A stretch of 64,000 nt of DNA from Acholoe squamosa (Eukaryota > Annelida > Polychaeta > Phyllodocida > Polynoidae): positions 74,951,786 through 75,015,785 of the forward strand of contig OX439046.1 of the NCBI GenBank assembly GCA_949317995.1. Reading direction: 5' to 3'. Positions 50,440 through 62,389 of the stretch are shown in pieces. Under the pieces are notes generated by a model. The model was not told where the DNA came from. It did not search any database and saw only the letters and a list, made by a program, of their open reading frames with translations. Position 1 is the first letter of the stretch, and each line of letters opens with the position of its first letter. The translations under genes were made by a program, and so were the position numbers.

Positions 50440-52050
50440 TAAAGTGGCCTAGGAGGGTCAAGATGTGAATTGAAAAATGAAATCAACTTTCAAAAATGAA
50501 ATGCAAAATGAAAATCCAAAAGTGATTATTGATGTTAAAATAGATGCTGTCAATCTGTCAAGCCATGCAAAACAACTTGTGACTACCATCTTTTAACATG
50601 GAATTTGCTCAGTTCAAGACAAAATGCTAAGTCAATAATGATTTACAACTTGATGCTGTCAAACTGTCAATCTGTCAACTCGTGCAAAAAAACTTTGACA
50701 GGTATCTTTTACCATTGGGACTGACGTATTCCATGTAGCATTGGTGGAGGATGTGTGAGATGGGGGGTTAGGGGTCAGGGTGAGAGAAAAACACTCCTTA
50801 TGAAGTATCAAACTCGAAGTTTTGAAAAATAGTCAGGTTAGTACAAAAACACACATTGTAACTTTTCAAAATAGAAAGTTCAGAAAATGGTCAGGTTAGC
50901 AGAAAAACACATGTTGTAACATTTCAAACTTAAAATTTCAGTAACAGGTCAGGTTAGCAGAAAACACCCATTGTGACTTTTCAAACTAGAAAGTACAAAA
51001 AATGGTCAGGTTTGCAGAAAAACACACATTGTAATTTTTCAAACTTAAAATTTCAGAGAAATGGTCAGGTTAGCAAAAAAACAAACCTTATAACACATTA
51101 AACTCAGAATTTTGATATATGGTCATGTTAGCAGAAAAACACACATTGTAGCATTTCAAACTCAAAATTTCAAAAAATGGTCAGGTTGACAGAAAAACAC
51201 ACTTTGGGAATTTCTGAAAATTTGAATTCGATATGTCATAATATTTGTTTTTCTGCTAACCTGACCCTTTTCTGAAATTTCTAGTTTGATATGTTATAAA
51301 GTGTGTTTTCTGCTAATCTGACCCTTTTCTAAAATTTTGAGTTTGAAAAGTCATAATACTTGATTTTCTGCTAACCTGACCCTACTCTAAATTTTTGTGT
51401 TTGGAAAGTCAAGATGTGTGTTGTTTTGCTAATCTGCTAAATCTGAATTAATTTGAGTCCAAGCCCAAATATGCATTTTCCAACAATATGGCTGTTTCTG
51501 AGAAACTGACCATTCTTACAAATTTGGAATTTGGAAATGTTTTGATGACCTGACCCCTAATCCCCTTTCTCACATATATCCTCCACCAATGCTACATGGA
51601 ATACTTCAGTCCCAATGATAAAAGATACCTGTCAAAGGTCTTTTGCATGAGTTGACAGATTGACAGTTTGACAGCATCAAGCTGAAAATCACTTTTGACT
51701 TAGCATTTTCCCCTGAAGTAGTCCATGGAGGAGGTAACAAGTCCTTGTTCTCACACCACTTTTCCCTTGAAATGTGCATCAAGCTGAAAATCAATTTTGA
51801 CTTAGCATTTTTCCTTGAAGTGGTCCCCGGAGAAGGTAACAAGTCCTCGTTCTCACATCACTTTTCCCTTGAAATGCAAATTCACAAATTCTATGTTAAA
51901 AGATGTCAGTCACAAGTTATTTTCCATGAGTTGACAGATTGACAGCATCTATTTTCAAATTAAAAATCGCATTTGGATTTTCATTTTACATTTAATTTTT
52001 TAGAGTTGATTTCATTTCACAATTCAGATTTTGACCCTCCTTGGCCACTG
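50440..52050. mobile_element. 1.6-kb foldback (long inverted repeat) element
   Basis: The two halves are inverted copies pivoting near 51220-51240. The left end is TAAAGTGGCCTAGGAGGGTC and the right end is the inverse of CAGTGGCCAAGGAGGGTCAA. Each arm contains 55-60-bp direct sub-repeats around AATGGTCAGGTTAGCAGAAA. Flanks CCTCAAAG and TATCAAAG match at six of eight positions, compatible with a decayed 8-bp duplication (hAT-like). No coding capacity. Confidence 0.8.
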
Positions 52051-52059
52051 TATCAAAGA

Positions 52060-52440
52060 CCCTATTGCAGCCTTATACTAGGATGTTCTTTAACCCTTTA
52101 ATCAGAGGCGTAGGAAGCAAATCTTAATTGGCAGGGCCCAGCGAGGGCCCCATCTCGACCACCTTGAATTGTCGGCTGGAGTGCGAAGATGGCTATATAT
52201 ACATATATAGAATTTGTATAGAAAAGTAATTATTGGTGAATTTTGGATCTGACTTTAGGATCAGACCCCTGTTTTCCCTATACCATCACCATATTAATCT
52301 AATTTGACATGCAAAATTTTAGCTTCTTTTCCATTTTGTTTATGAATTCTTGGTAAATATGGGGGGGGGGCCAGACATACTCAGGCCCCACCACCTTCAT
52401 GATTGGGGGGGCGCAACAGAGGCCAAGTGGACTATCGACA
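52060..52440. other. Intergenic, no gene seen
   Basis: A short (TA)-rich patch at 52195 and G-runs at 52362 and 52405. Nothing coding. Confidence 0.4.
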
Positions 52441-52655
52441 TAAGGGCCGCTAGCTAATGCAGGAGCGCATCATGGCCATTGGTCGTCATGATGCACCAAT
52501 GAAGTGCTGGCGACTTCATTGGTGCATCATGACGACCTTAGTGAATAGTATCAACACTGTAGGGTCGGCATGATGTGTAAATGTAGCCATGGTGGGTTAC
52601 CCTGTATATATAGGCATGGAGCATTAATATACATCAGGAGCCTTTGAACTGTTAA
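52440..52655. mobile_element. MITE family A copy
   Basis: GCAGGAGCGCATCATGGCCA, a very compact hairpin GCACCAATGAAGTGCTGGCG/ACTTCATTGGTGCATCATGA and a right end GAGCCTTTGAACTGTTAA. Ends are mutated. Confidence 0.7.
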
Positions 52656-52824
52656 GTCAGGTTTGTAGGTGAGGTTGCACAGCATCACTGCACCAGCACT
52701 TTGCACACCCCGGCTGATGCTTATAGCCCTCTCCAAAACACACAGCGTGGCTTATATGCAGATGTTGCTTTCATGTGGGGTTTTAGTCTAGGAGCCTTCG
52801 TAAGCGTAAAGGAGGGGGGTAGTG

Positions 52825-53010
52825 ATTCAATTCAATTTAGTTTATTCACATCCTCATTTGAGGTAAAGGAAAGCAGAAAAGAGATCTGTTCAGCCGACAG
52901 TTACAATGGCGTCGCCGATGTACATAAATGAACATGAAAAACAGCCTACAATCCATGCAATGTCATGGAAATCTAATCTAGTGCAATATTATGACTGACT
53001 AGCTAGAACT
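52825..53010 (-). mobile_element. Possible LINE 3' end fragment
   Basis: On the minus strand it ends GAATAAACTAAATTGAATTG, resembling the short A/T repeat tails of CR1-like LINEs. No reverse transcriptase frame is attached, so the call rests on the tail only. Confidence 0.3.
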
Positions 53011-53186
53011 AATACAAGATAATTATTGAAAATTCTCTTTTAATGATGGGGTGCTTTGGGGGGGGGCGAAGGGTCCGTGACAGTTGTCAAACTTTGTCTG
53101 GAGGTATCAGCTGATTTCACTACCTCTTGGAACCTTCTCTTGTATTGTTTGTCATGGGATAATAGATACCTTTTAGAGATTTTCTC

Positions 53187-53204
53187 TCTCTCTCCCTCTC
53201 TCCC

Positions 53205-53300
<96 letters not shown>
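53187..53300. repeat. (TCTG)n and (TC)n microsatellite
   Basis: CTGTCTGTCTG then a pure TCTCTC run of about 50 bp. Downstream to 53620 is T/C-biased low complexity ending in a C run. Confidence 0.95.
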
Positions 53301-54437
53301 ACTATCTCTGTATCTGCCAGTCCGTCTGCCTCTGTCTCTCTGACTGTCTGTGCCCGTCTATCATGATCTGTCTCTGTCTCTCTGTCTCTCTTTCTTTCTC
53401 TGTATCTTTCTGCATGTCTCTCCCTCTGATTCGCTCTCTCTTTGTTCCTCTCTGTCTCTGCCTTCCTGACTCCGTCCTGTCACTGCCTGCTTCTGTCTAT
53501 TCATCTGTCATGCCCTCTCCCTGTGAATGGTTGTCTTTCCCTTTGTCTCTGATTCTCTGTCTCTCTGTTTTATTTTCCTCGGCCCCCCTCCTCGCACCCT
53601 ACCCCCCCCCCCCCGACACACACACTCTGAGATAACAGATACCACAAACTGCCCATGAGTGAAAGCCCACAGTGATTGATCTACATACCTGGCCTTAATG
53701 TCAAAGTGAACTCCACACTGTCACCTGTTGTTATCTAACTACAGATCCTATCAGGACAAAGGATATATCCATTCATTTCCTATTGCTAACCGTTACATTG
53801 ATTCCCTTGTGTTGCAGTGTATACAAAAACCTTTCCCCTCGGAGGCTGTTCGGTGCTGCAGATACCTTTATTCTGCAGGCCAAGATTCATCTTGACAGGA
53901 CTGCACACCTTAAGATTATTGTTGTCAGGAGTGAGAAGAAGAATTAACTTATCATTTTAATTAGTCAACTCTTTAAATCCCAACAAACAATGATGAATTT
54001 TATCTTAAACTGAAAAAAAAAACTAATAATGGTCTAATGTGCAAGCCACAAAGACAAAAGTAGCCTAAGGTCCCAAGGTTTTAGCAAGACTTTCAGTTCT
54101 GCCGTCTGGAGGTTACTTCAAAGGGTCCTGGGATTTCTACCCCTGCGATCTTAGCGTAGGCACATATCATAAGACCTAGCCAGTCTACCCTATCTTGTGA
54201 GAAGGAGTGTAAGAAATGGAAAACCTCCACAGAGCTCTAAGGAGGTTTTCTGACTTATACTCCATCCACTGAAGTTTATGTAACAGTAAAACCATAAATA
54301 TAAGCATATTTTTTTAAAAAAACTGTAGAGGCCTAGAAGAGGATTTAAATCTTCTACACTGGATGTGATACAAAGCTATGGTAAATATATGGTGTAACAC
54401 TTATGACTTTTTCATATTACAACTGAGCAGAAATACA

Positions 54438-54510
54438 TTGCCAAAGGTGGGATTCGATCACCCAATCTCTAGGTAGTAAGACCTATGCCTTACCATCTAG
54501 GCCACCGGGT
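54438..54510 (-). tRNA. tRNA pseudogene or SINE head
   Basis: The minus strand reads TGGCCTAGATGGTAAGGCA (A-box region), anticodon arm TAGGT/ACCTA, then GTGATCGAATCCC (B box). The acceptor strands do not pair, so it is not an intact tRNA. Confidence 0.45.
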
Positions 54511-54782
54511 AAGCTGATGGACTGAGGCCCAGACGTACTACTGTTTTTGCAGCTGGGGAACCTTTAGCATCTAACCTGGCGGGTGGGGACTTGTTACGGT
54601 CATCGTACATAGAGCTTTGGTAGTGGAGACAATCTAGTCAGTCCCTGTGGCCATGTTGGCAAGACATCGTGCCTCTGATCAGCAGTTTTGCTCCCTGGTG
54701 TAGGTTTGAGTCCAGGGCTGGGTGGTGAACGTTTTGTAGTCAATATGAATTTATTGATTTTTGATGGGTAAATCATGGTATA

Positions 54783-54872
54783 AATGCATTATGGGTTGAT
54801 ATTGAAGGCACACGGGCTGGATAGGCTTTCCAGCACTAGTGCCTTCAATATCAACCATTATTGCATTAATGG
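54783..54872. repeat. Inverted repeat hairpin
   Basis: GGTTGATATTGAAGGCAC near 54796 pairs with GTGCCTTCAATATCAACC near 54839. AATGCATT-like ends extend the arms. Confidence 0.8.
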
Positions 54873-54904
54873 TAGTAACATATCTCCATTCTGTAGTTGT
54901 TCTA

Positions 54905-55220
54905 ACACCCACAGTATCAGCTGAGGACTCATGGTGTAATGATTAGCACATGGGATTCTGGGTCCCAGCACAGTCTGATGCATGGGTATGAATCCCATAT
55001 GGGACAGTATTTTTCCAAGAATTCCACATGCTGTTCAAAAATTACCTAATTCATAAAACCTCCTGCTATGCTTGACCTATTTCACAAAACCTCCTCCCAG
55101 ACCTGACCTGATTCACAAAACCTCCTGTCAGAACTGACCCAATTCATGAAATCTCCTGCTAACTGTAGAATGTGGAAATAAACCTACAGTAGGAACAATG
55201 GGGTGCACAGCCAGGTGGAG
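54905..55220 (+). repeat. tRNA-derived SINE, copy 2
   Basis: GGACTCATGGTGTAATGATT, GGGTATGAATCCC and the same CACAAAACCTCCTCCCAGAC body as 34985-35280. The better-preserved head supports a tRNA origin. Confidence 0.75.
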
Positions 55221-55429
55221 TATAACCACTGCTATTCTTTCACTATGGGCCTCTTGTCCCTGTGCACAGTGTGTTCTACTAGGAATGGTGTAGGAGGGCT
55301 GAGGCTAAGATCACTGCGATCTTAGTGCTGGCTGTGAAAAGGCAAGACAGTCTAATCTTAAGATCACTTAATTGGATAAGGCAGAATAATTCCTAAGATC
55401 CCAGGACCTTTTGAATTTACCTCCTGGCA

Positions 55430-56070
55430 AATTCAAAACCCAACTCGGGGAATACAATCCAAAAATATTCCATGGTCGTGGACATTTGCTTATGAATTGA
55501 CTGGTGCGTAAGAGAGAGAGGGAAGGAGGATGAAAATAAGTCTAAGGGTCGGGGCACAGGAACTAAATCATGTGCTGAATTTTGGTATGTCAAAATGCAC
55601 TAAAATACAAAATTTGAAATCTCAAACATCAAAATCTTCGTTGCAAGGCAAAATCCGGCTCTCTCTCGCCACTATATGCTTCACTTGGTGGCGCATGGGA
55701 TGTCCATATACTTCCCAAAAATATCTTGTACCCATCCTATTTCTTCAACTTACATCTGATTATACACAGGTATCGAGGTGCAATGTTACCTTATCACCTT
55801 CGTGAGGATTATACTTACATATGACTTGGTCATTCCCCTATTTTTGCTGTGTGTTATGATGCATTATGTGAATTAAGGGTATGGGGAATGGGGCATGGCC
55901 TTGGGAGTGCTATAGACATCCCTCGACATCTCAATAGTCTAGAGCATGACCATGCACATGACCAAGTGCCTTATTCCCAATTTAACACATCACACATCAG
56001 CCACCTAATAACACAGGAATATCAATTGTGAAGGGGAAAAATTAAATAAAGTAATGAAATTAACCTTTGC
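55430..56070. other. Intergenic, no gene seen
   Basis: Frames up to about 90 codons occur but show no family motif or splice support. Confidence 0.4.
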
Positions 56071-56071
56071 C

Positions 56072-56347
56072 CTGGAGGGTGCTCCTCCTATGGTAAATAG
56101 AGCTGTCAGTATGTGCCCTCTTTTCAAAACAAGTCACGCTCGGCTTAACTATTCAACTTGCACTCACCACATTAGTCTGAAAGGTCACCGCCTTGTTTAA
56201 AATAGAGAGAGATGCACAATCTGCAGGTACCTACTTGTGTCACACACTCCATACTATACTATACTGACTGACTTCTCCTGACTAGGTACCTACTTAAATC
56301 ACCCTTTTCTAACACCGTACTAGCAATACCATTTGTGAGCAACACAA
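56072..56347. repeat. Dispersed repeat, copy 2 of 2
   Basis: Direct match to 31443-31725 over its length, with small indels. Both copies are preceded by CCCTGGAGGGTG, which resembles the middle of family A, suggesting insertion there. Confidence 0.8.
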
Positions 56348-56662
56348 GTGAATAGTTATCACTGCTCGCTATAATGGTTGTCATGTTACACCAATGAAGT
56401 GCTGCTGGGTCTGCTCGCCAGCACTTCATTTGGGCATTTGGGCGATGGCATCCTCTTTTCTAACTAAGAACAGCCAGATAAAATTGGATTTTCTCTGAAA
56501 CCCAGATACACAAACTACACTCTTCCTGGACGTGTGCTCTCATCTCATAAATCACCTATCTGCATCCATCGCCCTCCCTCCCTCTCTGTCAGTCTATCGC
56601 TCGTATTTCGTACCTCTCTCTGCACTCCATTTCCCTCTGTCTCTGACTCAATCTTTGTCTCC

Positions 56663-56663
<1 letters not shown>

Positions 56664-56718
<55 letters not shown>

Positions 56719-56723
56719 ATCTC

Positions 56724-56756
<33 letters not shown>

Positions 56757-56779
56757 GTCTGTCTCTCTCTCTATCTCTA

Positions 56780-56851
<72 letters not shown>

Positions 56852-56852
56852 A
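56664..56852. repeat. (TC)n/(TCTG)n microsatellite
   Basis: Pure CT runs with CTGT blocks. All long frames across it are artefacts of low complexity. Confidence 0.95.
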
Positions 56853-57299
56853 CTTACCTCATTCTAACTCATTATATACCTCTCTGCTGCTGCCTTTGAA
56901 TATCCCTCTGTTACGTCCTATCTCTATGTATCTCTGTGTGTTTCTGTATCTTTGTCTCTGTCCCTTTCTTGCTCAGTTACTCACTACCTCTGTATCAGCC
57001 TCTACCTCTCTACATCCATCTGTCTCTTTGTCTCTCTCTATTTCTGACCATGTCCATCAGCTCTTCCCTCCCTGTCCAAACCCTTTTGTCTTCTCTACAT
57101 GCTTGTGTATTTCCCTCTTGGCCTGTTCCTGTCTCGCTGTCTCCATGTTTGTTCTGCATATATGTTTTCTACCCATCCCTCTACACATGTATATCACCAC
57201 ATGCCAATCTCATGTGTACCTTTCTATCAAACTCAAAGTCATGCGATAAGACAGAGCCCATGAGTGAAACAACATGCTAAATGTTATAGATTTAATTTA

Positions 57300-57475
57300 A
57301 CCCTTTAAAAGTTACTATTGATGCATTTACGCAATACATCAATTGGTTTGTCTAATCCATAAATGTAGCAGTGGCGAGTGTAGCAGTATCTATGTCAATG
57401 GCATAGGCTTGACATTCATGCATTATGACAACCAATGGGCATGATGTATTAATGGATCAGCAATACTTAACCGTT
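57300..57475. mobile_element. MITE family A copy, degraded
   Basis: TTAACCCTTTAAAAGTTACT at the left, GACAACCAATGGGCATGATG near the right, and CTTAACCGTT at the end. Confidence 0.6.
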
Positions 57476-57629
57476 CTAGATCTACATTGTGTGTCACAGA
57501 AATACATGTTCATTGGGCTTTATATAAAACCTTATGGTACTAGGTCAATGTTCTATCCCCCCTCCCCATCCAGCCCCTCCCTACATTGGCCACTGTTGGC
57601 TGTGTCTGAACGCTGAGTATAGGCCTTTA

Positions 57630-58200
57630 GTGGTCACTAATGCAGGAGTGCATCATGCCATCAAGTCGTCATGATGCACCAATGAAGTGCTGGCGATTCT
57701 GCTCACTAGTACCTCATTGGAGCATCAGGTTACCCCTAAAGGAGTGCTTTGACCCCACAGGGGCAGCAAGATATGTGCTTTGACTCCATGGGGGCAGCAA
57801 GATATGTGCTTTGACCCCATGGGGGCAGCAGGATATGTGCTTTGACCCCATGGGGGCAGCAGGATATGTGCTTTGACCCCATAGGGGCAGCAGGATATGT
57901 GCTTTGACCCCATAGGGGCAGCAGGATATGTGCTTTGACCCCATAGGGGCAGCAAGATATGTGATTTGACCCCATAGGGGCAGCAAGATATGTGCTTTGA
58001 CCCCATAGGGGCAGCAAGATATGTGCTTTGACCCCATAGGGGAAGCAAGATATGTGCTTTGACCCCATAGGGGCAGCAAGATATGTGCTTTGACCCCATA
58101 GGGGCAGCAAGATATGTGAATGCAGCCTGACGGGTCACTCTTTAGTCATGCATTATGACAACCAATACATAATACTCCATTAATGGTGCATGAAGGGCTA
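57630..58200. mobile_element. MITE family A copy containing a 31-bp array
   Basis: GGTCACTAATGCAGGAGTGC and a GCACCAATGAAGTGCTGGCG hairpin at the left, GACAACCAATACATAATACT at the right. The middle is replaced by the tandem array at 57744-58118. Confidence 0.7.
57744..58118. repeat. 31-bp tandem repeat, 12 units
   Basis: Unit GTGCTTTGACCCCATAGGGG plus CAGCAAGATAT. Since 31 is not a multiple of three, all three minus frames stay open through the array; they are not proteins. Confidence 0.92.
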
Positions 58201-58204
58201 TGAA

Positions 58205-58780
58205 GGGCTATGACCCATGTGTCAATGCACAGTGTTGTTATCACCCACGTGTCCAGTTGTGGGTATTATAAGACGTGTGTACATTGGACTCACTGATATC
58301 GTCCTCACTACCGGTATGTCATGAATACATGTAGACACACCTCCAGCTCCACCTTCAGCATTTCAACATCAGATTTTGGGAATATCTAGCCCATCAAACA
58401 TTAAAAAAATATTTACGTAACATATGTGAGGTTTGACTCTTGGCAGCTAAAATAAAAGTTGAAATATGGTTGAATTATGCATGCATATTACAACTCCCAG
58501 TAAATAAGACATCATCATATAGTTGCACAGTTTCATGTGAAATGGTTTGTCCAAGAGACAAAGCTACATTAGTGAACCCTTGACTATATATTGGGGTCAC
58601 AGTGTTTAGGTGCACAGCATAGACCACATACTCCACCCTAGATCAGGGACAAGCAGATCTATTGAGGGAAATGTTAAAATGTATCTAACTGCTCACTTCA
58701 CACACCTATAGGTTAAATCTTACACGGCTGTATACTGCAGCAATGCTTTGGCCCATGACAGCCCCTTTATATATGTGTGT
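58205..58780. other. Intergenic, no gene seen
   Basis: No motif or structure noticed beyond a short CACCCACGTGTCCA palindrome-like site near 58232. Confidence 0.35.
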
Positions 58781-58783
58781 ATA

Positions 58784-58785
<2 letters not shown>

Positions 58786-58833
<48 letters not shown>
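58786..58833. repeat. (TA)n microsatellite
   Basis: About 23 TA units. Confidence 0.95.
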
Positions 58834-58837
<4 letters not shown>

Positions 58838-59332
58838 ATTTCATGGTTTACCTACCCCAATATGCACATTTGAGGATTTCAAAAAATGGAAAAGAATACC
58901 AGAAGTCACTTTTCTAAGGCTGTACAATTATCTAGGTGTGAAAAATAACATAGAAGCACCATTAAATAAGCCTCATTAAATGGCCCCTGCCAGCATTAGT
59001 AATGGCAGCATTAGTCTCACAAGTACCAGATCCATCAATGGCGCTGCATGCTAGATGATACGAAAGAGGGGTGTAGTCCATATTTCTAACGCCCCGGCTG
59101 TTTCTTCCTTGGCTCTTATTCTCACAACTCAACATGTAAAAATGAGTTTTTCACTGAATATTTGTGTCTAAGTTCCTATATAAAAAAAACACTGACCTCA
59201 ACATTCAAAAAAGCGAATGTCACAAATTGGGACACCATTATTTTTTAAATTATTCGCATGCATGACTCAACCTCTCGTAGGTTTCCCGAAATGCTTAGGT
59301 TTCCGAGGGATAATCAGCAATTTAACCTGGAG

Positions 59333-60156
59333 CTTGTTTCAATAGTGTCTACGACAGGTTCAGGCCCCTACGACTTGAGAAGGGCCAAATCTTACCAGGT
59401 GATCTTAGGACTTTGGCCATAGTGACTAAATAGCTGGTTACATTACAAGGTGATCATACTGCCTGCTGGCTAAATAGCCATCAGAGCAGTGACTCAATAA
59501 GGGACCCTGGTATGACAACCCTCTATGTGAATACATAGTGGGTAGTCGTATCTGCTGCTGTCTGCACTCCTTTGCTCAAATGCAGCCCACCTGTACTCTT
59601 TCCTCTGTAACCATGTATATACTCTATATATAGACTAATGCCCTGACCTCAGGCCACTCATAGAGGTCAATGGGCCTTACTATATATATAGCAAGGTGTT
59701 GAGGAGGCTATGTATCTTTAACCACACATTGAAGGTAGAGGAACCCGCTGCCAAATAGAAGCTTTCTGTACAATTATGATATTTGTAGGCATATTTGACC
59801 ACCTTTAACAATATGATTCATTTTCATGACAATTGACCATGTGTGTGCCCTTGTCACCAGGTGGTATCACCTATAATTATACTGTAGCCCTATGCTCATT
59901 TGAACAGTAGAGTACAAACCATACTATGGGAGAGGTACAACTGGGCACTATTTAGCCATTTAGTATGGGTGCCTGGCCTGTACGACTGGGTGCTATGACT
60001 TCATAGTGGTCTGTATGAAGCCGGCAGTTGAATACATAGCAGGGCCTATTTTGAGGTCTGTACTGTAACTCACTATATAGTCATTGCTATGGAGCCATTT
60101 CATACACCTCCCACTACGATCTGTGGGTGTCCTGTCGTGGACACTAGTGAAACAAG
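59333..60156. mobile_element. MITE family D (CTTGTTTCA), 824 bp
   Basis: CTTGTTTCAATAGTGTCTAC at the left and GTGGACACTAGTGAAACAAG at the right are inverse, with two mismatches in 26 bp. TACGACTTGAGA near the left resembles family C sub-termini, hinting at a shared transposase. Confidence 0.8.
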
Positions 60157-60374
60157 GTCCTGGCGTATAGACATACCTGGGAGTATGACACACAGTATTA
60201 CTAAAGATTTATTTATATACATGTTCTTTGAACCTCTTATTTAAGACCTCCTTTACATACCAAGTTCACCAGGTTATACATGAGTGTACAGATAGTGGAG
60301 GGGTCAGGACTTCTTGTCACTCTATGACGTTAAACGATGCTTAACCCACTACATTTGGCTACAGATAATGTGTC

Positions 60375-60512
60375 AGTTAACCCTTTAAGGGCCACTGATG
60401 CAGGAGTGCATCATGCCCATTGGTTGTCATGATGCCCCAATGAAGTGCTGGCGAGCAGTGTCACCAATACTTCATTGGAGTATCATGATGACAAATGAGC
60501 ATGATGCACTCC
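60375..60512. mobile_element. MITE family A copy
   Basis: TTAACCCTTTAAGGGCCACT at the left with an intact first hairpin. The right part ends in CATGATGCACTCCTGCCTTG without the terminal TTAA. Confidence 0.75.
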
Positions 60513-60529
60513 TGCCTTGGGTTTAAATA

Positions 60530-60635
60530 CATAGAGAGAACTAAACGACCGTTGATCCACCACAAGGGGGAGACACCCCCCGAGGGGTGGATCGACCACC
60601 GAGGACACCAGGGGAGTTTAGTTCTCTATTTATTT
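60530..60635. repeat. Hairpin with AGAGAACTAAAC arms
   Basis: ATAGAGAGAACTAAAC at 60530 and GTTTAGTTCTCTAT at 60615 are inverse. GTTGATCCACC/GGTGGATCGAC forms an inner arm. Confidence 0.7.
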
Positions 60636-60639
60636 TATG

Positions 60640-61360
60640 TTTTTAGAGGGTTTAAATAAGGAATAATCAACAAAATCCGTTACTGTAGTTCCCCGTACAT
60701 GCGGCGGTCCGCCATTTTGAATGTTTACATGCGCCTGGAACAAGGCTGCAGTAATGGATCGGCCGCTGTGGTGGATCAAGACACGTTACGCCACTGTGGG
60801 TGTGGCGATCGGCGGCTCAACGTTAAACCTATGGGAAGAAGTTATTCACATAAAATACAACATAATGCCTCAACACTTGAGGGCCCTTTGTTGTCATGAT
60901 ACACAAGAAATAATTCATGAGCACTGCAGTGGTGCATCATGCTGATGCGTCTTACGTGTATCATCCCCGGGGTATGAAGAATGGGTTCATTTGTGGTGGT
61001 TTACTCATCATTGTTGCTTTCATGTATCATCAGCCAGTGGCATGGGAGAGTGTACTCCATTCTTCTTGTTTTGTAAAGAGTTTATTTGCTTAGTTTGGAT
61101 CAAAAAAAAATTCATTAAATAATATAATGGTCCTCCCCCCCCCTTTCCAAATCGTGGATCCACTACTGGTGGTGAGAAGATAGTATTGTGCATTATAGAT
61201 ACCTCACAAGGGGAATAAAGGGTTAAGTATAATGGTGTATGAGGATGGTGTTATCTAACTATAGGAAGACCAACATAAGTTCAGGTGTTCTGAGAGACCC
61301 AGATACACTGACTTCACTCTTTCTGGCCATGTGTGATGTCTGAAGTACACATTTAGCTTC
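60640..61360. other. Intergenic, MITE fragments only
   Basis: A family A-like TTGTCATGATACACAAG...CACTGCAGTGGTGCATCATG piece lies at 60890-60945. No gene. Confidence 0.4.
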
Positions 61361-61436
61361 ATATGGGAGGGGGACGGGGCCAGGGTCAGGGGCAATGCTT
61401 TATACGTCCTCAATATCATCTCTCAATGGCTATTCA

Positions 61437-61909
61437 CCTCTCTCTCTCTTCTCATCTCTCTCTCTCTGTCTCTTTCTCTCTCTCTGTATGTCTGTCTGTC
61501 TCTGTCTGTCTCTGTCTGTCTCTCTGTCTGTCTCTCTCTCTTTCTCTCTCTCTGTATATCTCTCTGACTCTTTCCTTGCCTCTCTGCCCACAAATGTCAC
61601 TATCTACCTCTGTCTCTGTCTGTCTCTGTGTCTTTATCTATATTTTTTTTCCATTGTCTCCATCTCTCTCTGTCTTTCCCTCGCTCTCCTACTTCTTAGA
61701 CATTTTATCTACCTGTCAATCTCACTACAAATATCCATCTCTGTCTGTTTCTGTTTCTCCTGCTCTTTGCTTTTTTTCTTTGATATGTATCTGTGTCTCT
61801 CCCAGTCCTGCCTGCTTATCAATTTCACTACCAAATTATTCTCTATGTCTCTATCTCTGTCTATCTCTATCTCTGCCTCTCTCTGTCTCTCTCTGTCTCT
61901 GTCTCCCTC

Positions 61910-61999
<90 letters not shown>

Positions 62000-62000
62000 C
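61437..62000. repeat. (TC)n/(TCTG)n low-complexity tract
   Basis: Pyrimidine-only runs interrupted by short unique stretches. Both ends (GATACACTGACTTCACTCTT upstream; ATAAGACAGAG and ATAACATGCTAAATGTTAT downstream) resemble those of 56510-57290, so the two tracts are probably copies of one repeat. Confidence 0.85.
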
Positions 62001-62183
62001 CTTTCTATCAAAGTCACGCGATAAGACAGAGACCATGAGTGAAATAACATGCTAAATGTTATCGATTTAATTTAACCTTTTAAAAGCTGCTAATGTAACA
62101 TAATCATTGGTGGGCTGAATTAATTCACAAATGCAGCCCGAGTCAGTAAAGGATAACACATGTGGAAGTAGTTATAACGATAA

Positions 62184-62378
62184 CATTAAGCTACCTTGTC
62201 ATTAGGGCCCCTGGACATTTAAAAGCCCCCTGGACATTAAGCTCCCTCATCATTAGGCCCCCTGGACATTTAAAAGCCCCCTGGACATTAAGCTCCCTCA
62301 TCATTAGGGCCTCTGGACATTTAAAAGCCCCTGGACATTAAGCTCCCTTGTCATTAGGCCCCCTGGACATTTAAAAGT
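62184..62378. repeat. 51-bp tandem repeat, about 3.7 units
   Basis: Unit contains CCCTGGACATTTAAAAGCCC and CTGGACATTAAGCTCCCTCA. Confidence 0.85.
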
Positions 62379-62389
62379 CAGGGCTCGAA

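Larger units (their letters stand above)
54108..55424. mobile_element. MITE family E copy enlarged by insertions
   Basis: The left end GGAGGTTACTTCAAAGGGTC and right end CCTTTTGAATTTACCTCC match 21352-22084, including the GTAGGCACATATCATAAGAC and GTAGGAGGGCTGAGGCTAAG blocks. About 1 kb in between holds a hairpin, tRNA-like sequences and a SINE absent from the other copy. Confidence 0.75.

Noticed and set aside
55530..55805. Possible small gene of 91 codons
   Set aside because: No signal peptide, domain or splice partner was seen, and the length is expected by chance.
56534..57280. Leu/Ser-rich open frames at 56534-57280 and 61363-62055, and Arg/Glu-rich opposite frames
   Set aside because: These are translations of (TC)n and (TCTG)n microsatellites.
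57714..58138. Three minus-strand frames of over 120 codons encoding CCPYGVKAHIL-type repeats
   Set aside because: A 31-bp unit cycles through all frames, so all three stay open by the same repeat. No start context or homology.
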